Below, piece by piece: positions 56,270-64,000 of a stretch of DNA of 64,000 bases. Position numbers and translations under genes: made by a program. Source of the DNA: Rachicladosporium sp. CCFEE 5018 (Eukaryota > Ascomycota > Dothideomycetes > Cladosporiales > Cladosporiaceae); the NCBI GenBank assembly GCA_002077045.2, contig KZ111154.1, positions 555,663 through 619,662 on the forward strand. The letters are read 5' to 3'. Each line of letters begins with the position of its first letter. The first letter of the stretch is position 1. Under the pieces are notes generated by a model that did not search any database, had not been told where the DNA came from, and saw nothing but the letters and a program-made list of their open reading frames with translations.

Positions 56270-56801
56270 ATTATGTGCGTGTAGAAGGATTCTCTGCACA
56301 ACGAGTAAATCCTCAAAGCGCAAAACATCCAAATCGGGAGGTGTGGATGGAACCGATACGATTGGCTCGATCTAGCCGACGCTAAAAAGCGTCGCCTACC
56401 CACCACCGCACATCTATCTTAGTGAAATGAGCTCCCTGAACTTCGCAACTCATCACCGTCCAAGTGATGATGCAATGATCACAGTACAATGACAGGGGGA
56501 CTCTGATTCGGGCCGACTGGTAGTGAGGCTCTGGGAATTTCCTACCGTTGGTCCACGCAAGACATCTCTGGGACCGAGCTCCATCGAAATATCGTCTGTC
56601 CGATTTCATGGCACACGCGCCGCGGGTTGAGACTTTGAAACAGATGCGCCACAAGACAGTCGCTATCGCCCACGTCTGCATCCTCGAAATCGTCACTACT
56701 GAGCTGAAAATCCTGCACAAATGCCTCTGCTGCTCTTCTACCCCGGCCATCACTACCGGACTGCAATGCCGCAATGGCCTGCCCTGCTCTGAAGCGGTCC
56801 T
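56270..56801. other. Intergenic, REX1 promoter side, copy 2
   Basis: 532 bp. Partly unalignable with 14762-15305 (around 56410-56570), then similar again toward the precursor gene. No gene seen. Confidence 0.4.
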
Positions 56802-57942
56802 CTACTCGGCTGGTGCCGGTGCCGCCTCAGGCCCAGCCTCTGGTGCAGCCTCAGGATCGGCCTCGCGAGGGTAAGATCCGTAGCTGGACTTCGGGTCAGT
56901 ACGATGCGCGTCCGTTACAGCCTGGGCACTTAGGTGACCACTTGCCTGCCGTATTTGCCGTATGCGCCGTAGTTGCCTGGACACGAAGATTCAGCAGTTG
57001 CACACCTGCACTACACGGCGTAACGCTGACCGTAGTTGCCTGCACGGTTTGTCAGCGTCCGACGCTCTCTGTTCGTGTATGATCACTCACCATAGTTGGC
57101 TCGCTTGGACTTGATGCTGAAGATAAGGTCCTCGAGTGCCGCCAAGTCGGCATCCGCCTCGGCCTCTGGATTTGGTGCGGCTTCACGGACGGCGTTCTTG
57201 GGATAGTTGCTGTCTGTACAGCAGGATATCAGCATCCCGGTCTGGAAAGGAACCACAGGGAAAGTGCACTGGAAATCAACTCACATGTGCCATATTTGCC
57301 GTCTATCGCCTGATGTTAGCCTTGTGCGCCTGGTCCAGTGCGCGGAGCAAGCGATTGCGAGGGTCTCTTACAATTTCCATACTATTCACGCCAGGCGGGT
57401 GATTAGCGATGCTCGGTGCCCGTCGCAGCTAGGACCTTACATTTCCGTACTGCACAGCGACTGGTCAGCAAATTCATAATCGGTATCGCAAGGGAGCGCT
57501 GGACTCACATTGCCATAGCCTGGTGCTGGAGCAGCCGCTGCCTCGCGGGCGGCTAGCTTCGGGTAGGTGCCATCTGCCGGTGGTCACTCAGCATTGCTGC
57601 ATGGAAGAACAAGAGTCTGAAGCACTCACAGCTGCCGTATTTTCCGTCTATTTGCCACAATTTAGTCTCGATTCTCGATTCGCTGGTCCCGCCAGGATTT
57701 ACTCACATTTGCCATACTGTTGCGGTCCAATCTCATGTCAGATGGCCTGTATCTCCTAGGCCTCGACGAATGGTGTGGACTCACGTTGCCATACTGGGCC
57801 GGACGTCAGTTCCACGCTAGACAGGAGAGCGGATTAAGTATTCACATACATTTCCATAGCCCTGTGGCTCGGCTGCTGGGACTGGAGATGCAAGTGCGCA
57901 AACGCCAAGGGCGAGAGCGATGATCGAGAAGCTAGCCTTCAT
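56802..57942 (-). CDS. Tyr/Gly-repeat RiPP precursor, copy 2
   Basis: Exons in transcription order: 57850-57942, 57785-57793, 57707-57716, 57630-57647, 57509-57573, 57441-57449, 57372-57381, 57285-57302, 57091-57213, 57031-57039, 56946-56976, 56802-56883. All twelve lengths equal those of copy 1, total 477 nt and 158 residues, although introns 7 and 8 differ in length by 2 and 1 nt. The last intron has the strong GC donor AG|GCAAGT. In the three Tyr tracts only one residue differs (Arg79 to Ser). The spacer changes (Glu to Asp, Ala to Gly, Val to Ala) all fall on the first residue of an X-Ala/X-Pro dipeptide, leaving the Ala/Pro in place. Confidence 0.82.
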
Positions 57943-59342
57943 TGTAGCGTTGCGTGGGATCTTGATGGGATGACTACAACTGACTACGACAGGGACAATG
58001 AGCGAACAGCGTGGCCTACACAGGACTGCTGTCTGACTATGTACTTCCTGCGCACTGCTCTAGACCCGCGGAGTAAGACGAAGAGCTAGCGTGATGTGTC
58101 GGCACTGCTCGTAAGCCTGCTTAATCCATGCACGGCTCGCCACGCTATTGATCACGCTATCGGTCGCACTCTACGACGGCGGAGTCAGCCCTGCGCAGCA
58201 AGTTTTGAAAAAACATGCCCTAACGGATAGCTACTGTGTAGCTTGGGTGGTCACACATCGGCCAGATCGAGGTAAACTAGACCGTACTGAAAAGGTACAC
58301 TATGGTGGCGCCGGATCACGTTGCCCTTCCCTGCATCACCGGGAGTTCAGGTGCTCGGACAATTGCATGCTTGACAGCAATCAGACGGCCCAATGCCTTT
58401 TCAGCCGAGAGTGTGCATAGCTTTGTTTAACATCTCGCAATGACAGGAAATATGGTGTAAGCGTGGCTTATTCCTGCGAGAGTCGGTGGCTTGCTGATGA
58501 AGTAAGTTCAGCGTTACACCGCCCAGCGAGTTCGCCTTGTGTCTGGTCTCGCAGTCATTCACTCGCATAGCCGATAGTAACGACCATTACCCTGCGAGTG
58601 CCGACCCACTTCGCTTCAATTTCCAACACGAATCCAGCCATTCCGTACGTACGCTCGCGAGCGATATATGACCTGAGGCCAAAGCTTGCCTTTTTTGGCT
58701 GACTCTACCCCGCAAAATCGCATCGCCAAGCGATGAGGTGACAGCAATCAGCTCGCCTTCTTTGCACTACATCTGCAGGTCCTGTGCTACAGCAACCTTG
58801 TGTACGCCCGATCGAATTGTGGTAGCTGTGGTATGACCCTCTGACACTGCTAATGCGTGCAGCTAGCAATATAGCTGCACGCCGCTAGTGGTACGAGATT
58901 TTGGGTCAGCTGAACGCGAAAGTTGGACTCATCGAGACTACAGATGGCGGCATCGGTCTTGAAGGGCATTTTCAAGCGAGCAAAGACTCTCGAGGTAGGC
59001 ATCCAAGAGGTAAGAATAGCTGCTGCAAAGTATGTGGACTTCGGCTCGATCCATTGACGTACAGGATCTCCACAGTCCGCATCTGTCTTGTTAGTTTCCC
59101 ATTGATGCATTAGTCGAGGACTATCAACTCCTCTGGCTGTCTGAGCGTTCTCATACACCTACCGCGGATCCCATAGGAGTCCCAGATTGAGATATCGGCC
59201 TGCTTAGAGCGTTCAGTCCACATTCTTGTCACTTGCTACAGCGCACAAACATCGCTTCACACCAGGATAACAATAGCAAACTTTCCAGCTGTAGCGCGAC
59301 GAACAGGAGCAACACCGAAGACAATCGAGATCCGGAGAGGCC
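57943..59342. promoter_or_regulatory. Divergent promoter region, copy 2
   Basis: Counterpart of 16444-17832. The paired palindromes CGTACGTACG and CTCGCGAG are at 58644-58661, while a CACGTG present in copy 1 at about 16816 reads CACGTT here. Confidence 0.45.
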
Positions 59343-60450
59343 ATGCAGTTCAGTTTGGAACGGATCAAGGCCATCTTTCCGATACCACTACCACGGGAGT
59401 CAAGATCGATATATGTCCCACTGAACGCGGGCGACTCCTCGGAGTCGTTCGACCAGGCATCCGAGAAATTATCGAACGGACGTTCGGTAGAGGAGCTCAG
59501 CACAGGGTGCCGTTGTCAGCAGCAGAGAGAGCACTGGTCGACCACACAGAAGTTGCTATGGGCTGGTGTGACACTCAGCACCATCGCGGTCCTGACTGCA
59601 GTCATCGCCTTTACATCACGACCATCGTGCATAAGACAAGTAGCGCAGCCCTCGCCCTTGCTGTATGACTTGGAGGTCAAGTATCACGATCAGCTATACA
59701 ATGGGTCCTTTCTCAAAGAGAACGTGTATCGGGGACCTGCTGGGCCGAAGACGGATGCAGCGTGGGAGGCGCTGGGGGTGAATTGTACGATGTCTAGTTT
59801 TTTGAAGACCTCGCGGTTGCTGACATGGACTGTAGATCGAGCAGCAGTGGTACCCGAGGCTCGGGCCGAAGCAGCTGGTATGAGTCGAGATAAAGTACGG
59901 ATCAGTTCTGAGTTTGGGGGTGGCTACCCTGCCAATGTGGAGGGACTGCATCATCTGCATTGCCTTGTAGGCAGTTCCCTGATCTACGCCATCCCGAAAC
60001 AAATCAATACTAACAGATACTGCAGAACCTCCTCCGGCAGTCCCTCTACTACAATTTCGACCACTACCAAGCTCTTGGCAAAGGCGCCTTTATGAACCCA
60101 CCTCACATAGTGCAGAAACACGTTAGTGCGTCCACCCAGCTTCCCACGCTCACTCCCCGTCTCATTCTCATCCCTACCTCGCTACTAACCTCGTCCAAGC
60201 GCACTGCCTCGACATCCTCCGCCAACAATTGATGTGCACCGTCGATATCGGCCTGCTCGGCCAAGTGTGGTACCAGCCACCAGACAAGCGGTATCCGGAA
60301 GCGTTCGTCGACTTCAATACGAAGCACACGTGCCGAAACTTTGATGAGGTCAGGGAATGGGCGAGAGTGAGGCAGGTGCCTGAGGAGCCGCCGAGAGACT
60401 ATCTGGCGACGCCGGAGGAAGGGCAGAGGATCTGGAATGAGATTCCATAA
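59343..60450 (+). CDS. UstYa-family (DUF3328) oxidase, copy 2
   Basis: Exons 59343-59784, 59836-59966, 60026-60125 and 60200-60450 have the same lengths as in copy 1, giving 307 residues. Both HxxHC motifs and the membrane segment are kept. Differences cluster in the N-terminal tail and around the membrane segment. The introns differ in length and sequence, so both copies appear to be under selection as proteins. Confidence 0.9.
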
Positions 60451-60547
60451 TGTAGATGCAGCGATTCGCTGATGCCCCTCGGATGTTGGCAGTGGATAGT
60501 GATCAGATCGCTCCTAGCGTAGCCAGCCACAGCCAGAACCCAGTCCC

Positions 60548-61688
60548 TCAGCGATACATTCCCGGGCTCAGCCATGGACTCATCCCCACGCACATCAAGA
60601 ACAAGCCAAATCCCCTGACAAAAGATGCGAAGCACGCATCTTCCATTCCCTCGCGTCTTTCCCCAGAATCTCTCACCGCGCTGGAATGGTAGAGCATAGG
60701 AAGGAGCCGTAGAGCCTCGATTTCGTAGCCCGGTGTGATCACTTCGTTGAACAGCGGGGTGGTGTGAGAGAGCCTTGCGACGAAGCACAGGATGGAGTGA
60801 AGCAATAGGGTAAGTGCGGCGCAGACGAGGTTGTGGAGGATGTCAATCATGGCTGCTGATGTGGTGAACGTGGTGGTAGCCACCTGTACTGAGCTGGTAG
60901 TGTGCTGAGCCGACCTGGAGAGATGAAGCTGGGACCATGTAGATCGAAGCGACAGCGGTGTGACAAACTGCGACTTACGTGAGACAAGCTATCATGCCTG
61001 TGCACTGGGTAGCGACTAAGCATTGTACTGCTGGTCAGCGCGAATGACCTCCGCTTCTTCAATCGCTTCGGCGTCGCACAGCCGATTCTAAGCCACTCTT
61101 TCAACACATCCACCAGCCATTCACTCAGCCTCTCATTTGTCACTGCCTTCGCACCCAACGTATAACAGAGGCAGTCCCATCGTCCCACCGCGACATCGCC
61201 AACACCCCACCCTACCGTCCAAGCCACCAGTACCCTCATCATCAGCCAAAAGCAACCCATCGCGAAGTGCCACAACGACATCTCGTAGAAGCGCAACGTC
61301 CTCTGGAGTGGATCCTTCATCGCCCAAACCTGGTAGGACTGATAGAGAAGCACCAGGATTATCACAAGCCAGCCGACCGCATTGGTATAGTCCGAGATCG
61401 ATGCACCAGGCATGGCGGCAGAGCCGAGGAAGAAGACGATGTGGCATTTAGTGTGAGGATGATGCTGATGATGTTGTTGAGGAAGATGGACCAGCTTGTG
61501 TGGTGTAGCGTGTCGTGGCGGACATCGACTTCGGGCATGTAGGCGGCTAGATCGGAGACCGTGGCGAGATGTTCGCGAGTAATGCCTTGATGTCTTTCAG
61601 CATTTGTTGCGTAAGGTGAAGGGCGGGTCAGACGAGTGCACCAGTATTTATGTCCTTCAACGCAAAGCAGATCGCATGCCGTTTCCAA
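60548..61688 (-). pseudogene. Multi-pass membrane protein gene, copy 2, one frameshift
   Basis: Better preserved than copy 1. The central block (60847-61413 frame) is open and strongly hydrophobic, with VGWLVIILVLLYQSYQVW and FAMGCFWLMMRVLVAW, then a basic segment and a donor GTAAGT near 60975 leading to the last exon (MIDILHNLVCAALTLLLHS). The N-terminal block ends in the wrong frame. Next to ILTL there is one base fewer than in copy 1, and adding one base there would continue into the central block. Unless an unseen intron covers this, the gene is broken. Family unknown. Confidence 0.5.
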
Positions 61689-61972
61689 ATTATTATGTGC
61701 TGACCACTGAAAACAGTCTTACTGGTCAGCACGGTCAAGCGCTCCCGCTTCAGCGGAGTAGCGGCTGGCGTGCTTCTCTGCTTCGATCAACGCACCCATC
61801 ATGGTGACCTTGACTCGACTAGACTCTTGAGTAACAGCCTGTGGCTCATCTTGTAGCGCTCTACTACCGACCTCAGCCTCTCACTGTTTCTATAATTGTG
61901 CCATTCGCTGCCGCGACGGCATCGATGGTAGCATTTGCCAGCTCTCCTGGATGTCGAGAAACGAGCTCCCTT

Positions 61973-64000
61973 TCACCCATCAAGCGCCATTGGCGTCGGA
62001 TTCTCCGTCCTCAGCCACTCCCCATTGAAAGCATTGACCAACCAATCACTCAGCTTCTCGTACACAACGGCATTAGCGTTGTGGAAGTAAATACTGTGAT
62101 CACTATCCGGAAAGACATGGACGTCGTAATTCCGCACATTCGCCTGATCCAGTCGATCCAGCAACTGCAGCGTGTTCTGAAAGTGCACATTGTCGTCGCT
62201 ATACCCGTGCATGACCAGAAACTTCGCATTCTGGCCCAGCGCTGTCATATTCGAGATTGTCGCGTTATCGTAGCCCTCGGGATTGTGCTGCGGCGTGTGC
62301 ATATACCGCTCCGTGTAAACCGAGTCGTAGAACCTCCAATCAGTCACAGGAGCGACGGCCATACCGTATTTGAACGTCTCCCCCGCGTCAGTCTCAAGCG
62401 TCTTGAGCGTCATGAAGCCGCCATACGACCAACCCCAGATCGCAAGCTTCTCCGGATCAACGTACTTCATCTGCTTGAACATCTTCGCCACAGCGATCTG
62501 GTCGTGCGCTTCCCAGTAACCCATGTTGCCGCGTATGACGCACCGGTGTTCGCGGCCTAGGAAGCCTGTGCCACGACCATCGACCGTGACAACAATGTAG
62601 CCTAGTGTGCTGGCGACGTAGGACTGGAAATTTACCGTGAAGCGGCGGTCGACTTCTTGGAAGCCGGGGCCGTTGTAGAGGTAGAAGAGGACTGGGTACT
62701 TCTTCTTGCCGCTATCGTCGAAGTGCGGAGGGCGGCGCTCGACGACGTTGAGATCGAAGCCTTCGACGTTGTAGGTTTTGTAGATTTCGATTGGCAGCTC
62801 GGTCTCCTGGGCAAGGGTCGCGAGGGCTTTGTTCTCCTCGATCGTGATGTCTGTCAGGTCGAGATAGTTCCCTGGAGTTGCTTTGACTTTCTGCCAAGGG
62901 ATCTTCGGACCTTGGTAGGAGAGCAGCATGAAGCCTGCGCCGTCGGAGAAGCTGGCACCGTAGAAGCCAATCTCATTCTGGTCAGTGACGTCTTTGACAC
63001 TCGAGGGTCCAGCGTTGATGTCGACGCTGTAGACATGCCGTTCCATGCTGTCAGCCTTTGTGGCGATGAAGTAGACAAGGTTGTTCTTCAAGTCGACACC
63101 GGAAGGGGCCTTGACGACTTCCCAGTTGCCTTCAGTAAGCATCCTTGGCTCGGGATTGTCTAGAGGAGTAAAGTATGCAAGGTGATCGAAGCCGTTGTGG
63201 ATGACCGTGTCGATATAACCATCCTGTGATCGAGCGTAGTCTTTGCGAGACTCAGAGTTAGCGTTGTTTGGGATGAACGTGGTAGTCTCGGAGACCTCCA
63301 TCCAGCCGCCGTCAAGCTTCTGCACATCACGCTCACGCGCTATCTTGCCTGAGCGCTTGACAGCGTCAATCAGGATGAGCTTGAGTATGTCACTCTCACG
63401 GTTGGTCGAGCGCACGATGAGCTTTCCTGTCTTGCCAGCCCAGAGCACCTCAGTGATCAAGCGGTTGTCATCTTCGAAGTCACCATCAATCGGTACCTCG
63501 AAGACCTCACCCTTCTCCACATCATAGATCTGCAATGTTACCACACTCATTGGCGCACCAGCCTTGGGATACTTGATCTCGCTCGTCTCGGGATACTTCT
63601 CCTCGCCAGGCGCCGGCTTCTTGCCAGAAGGCCTAGAGAAGAAGTATTGCACCGGGAAGACAGGCACCTTGCTCTCATCAGTGCGCAAGAAAGCGACGTA
63701 TTTTCCATCGCCAGCCCACCAGGTCACACTCGATCCTGCGAAAACCTCCTCCTCGTACACCCAGTCAGGCACACCGTAGAATAGATTCGGTCCTCCGTCC
63801 GTAGTAATGGCCTGCACTACATCGCTGTCCAAGTGTCGGATGTACATATTGTTGTCCCTCGTGAACACCACAGCATCGCCAGTCGGCGACCAGCTCGCGC
63901 TTTGCACTCGTCCATGTATGTTCGCCGGGTCCAGCGGCTCTCCTCTCTGCGACTCAACATCAAAGATCCAGTATCGTCCAAAGCTACTGTGTCGATACAA
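61973..64000 (-). CDS. dapB: Dipeptidyl aminopeptidase B, copy 2, cut by window end
   Basis: The C-terminal 675 residues of the gene; the N-terminus and membrane segment lie beyond the window. The catalytic Ser motif GWSYGG, the Asp motif GYSDDNVH and the His motif are present. The residue after the His is Ser here instead of Gly (DSDHS). No frameshift was seen. Confidence 0.93.
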   Translation of the reverse strand: MYRHSSFGRYWIFDVESQRGEPLDPANIHGRVQSASWSPTGDAVVFTRDNNMYIRHLDSDVVQAITTDGGPNLFYGVPDWVYEEEVFAGSSVTWWAGDGKYVAFLRTDESKVPVFPVQYFFSRPSGKKPAPGEEKYPETSEIKYPKAGAPMSVVTLQIYDVEKGEVFEVPIDGDFEDDNRLITEVLWAGKTGKLIVRSTNRESDILKLILIDAVKRSGKIARERDVQKLDGGWMEVSETTTFIPNNANSESRKDYARSQDGYIDTVIHNGFDHLAYFTPLDNPEPRMLTEGNWEVVKAPSGVDLKNNLVYFIATKADSMERHVYSVDINAGPSSVKDVTDQNEIGFYGASFSDGAGFMLLSYQGPKIPWQKVKATPGNYLDLTDITIEENKALATLAQETELPIEIYKTYNVEGFDLNVVERRPPHFDDSGKKKYPVLFYLYNGPGFQEVDRRFTVNFQSYVASTLGYIVVTVDGRGTGFLGREHRCVIRGNMGYWEAHDQIAVAKMFKQMKYVDPEKLAIWGWSYGGFMTLKTLETDAGETFKYGMAVAPVTDWRFYDSVYTERYMHTPQHNPEGYDNATISNMTALGQNAKFLVMHGYSDDNVHFQNTLQLLDRLDQANVRNYDVHVFPDSDHSIYFHNANAVVYEKLSDWLVNAFNGEWLRTENPTPMALDG

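Larger units (their letters stand above)
43119..64000. repeat. Copy 2 of the ~22 kb duplicated block
   Basis: Collinear with 392-22485. It lacks the DUF3435 remnant, is about 1.2 kb shorter there, and ends with the window inside the DPAP B gene. Confidence 0.95.

Noticed and set aside
61841..62560. 239-codon plus-strand ORF opposite DPAP B
   Set aside because: Antisense shadow of the S9 hydrolase domain; a similar shadow exists at 20668-21090.

Overview
The window is nuclear DNA of a filamentous or yeast-like ascomycete. Genes are dense and carry short GT-AG introns (mostly 47-71 nt) with CTGAC/CTAAC-like branch points. The families present (DFG5-type GH76, fungal DPAP B, DUF3328/UstYa, DUF3435, PEX6, TRS23) point to Pezizomycotina. 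I favour a Dothideomycete with a duplicated or heterozygous genome, but that placement is inference.

The sequence is a scaffold of three contigs joined by two gaps of exactly 100 N (292-391 and 43019-43118). Contig 1 is a 291-bp scrap. Contig 2 (392-43018) and contig 3 (43119-64000) begin with the same sequence, and contig 3 repeats 392-22485 in the same gene order. The two copies look identical for about 3.0 kb, then diverge progressively by substitutions, small indels and one structural variant. They are homologous haplotypes or homeologues, or less likely a true tandem duplication.

Gene order in the shared block: CAT-fold acyltransferase (-), DUF7580-like protein (-), unknown Arg/Ser-rich protein (+), a site that holds a broken DUF3435 recombinase in copy 1 only, an RGG-box coiled-coil protein (+), REX1 exonuclease (-), a Tyr/Gly repeat precursor peptide (-), a UstYa/DUF3328 oxidase (+), a decayed membrane-protein gene (-) and dipeptidyl aminopeptidase B (-). 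Contig 2 continues with an S8 subtilase (-), an unknown acidic protein (+), a GPI-type GH76 protein (+), a double-UBC E2-like protein (-), TRS23 (+), a CYSTM protein (-), a gene-poor 4.5 kb stretch with one candidate small zinc-ribbon gene, a PI-PLC (-) and the 3' half of PEX6 (-).

The standout is the precursor/UstYa pair (15306-18912, repeated at 56802-60450). I reconstruct a 158-residue secreted precursor from 12 exons, seven of them only 9-18 nt long. It holds three 21-residue tracts with Tyr at every third position. The tracts are separated by Arg-Glu-Ala spacers made of X-Ala/X-Pro dipeptides. A UstYa-family oxidase lies divergently beside it, and a Ste13-type dipeptidyl aminopeptidase lies about 4 kb further on. 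This has the layout of a dikaritin-type RiPP locus with an unusual microexon precursor, and I do not recognise it as a described family. Exon lengths and reading frame are preserved in both diverged copies.
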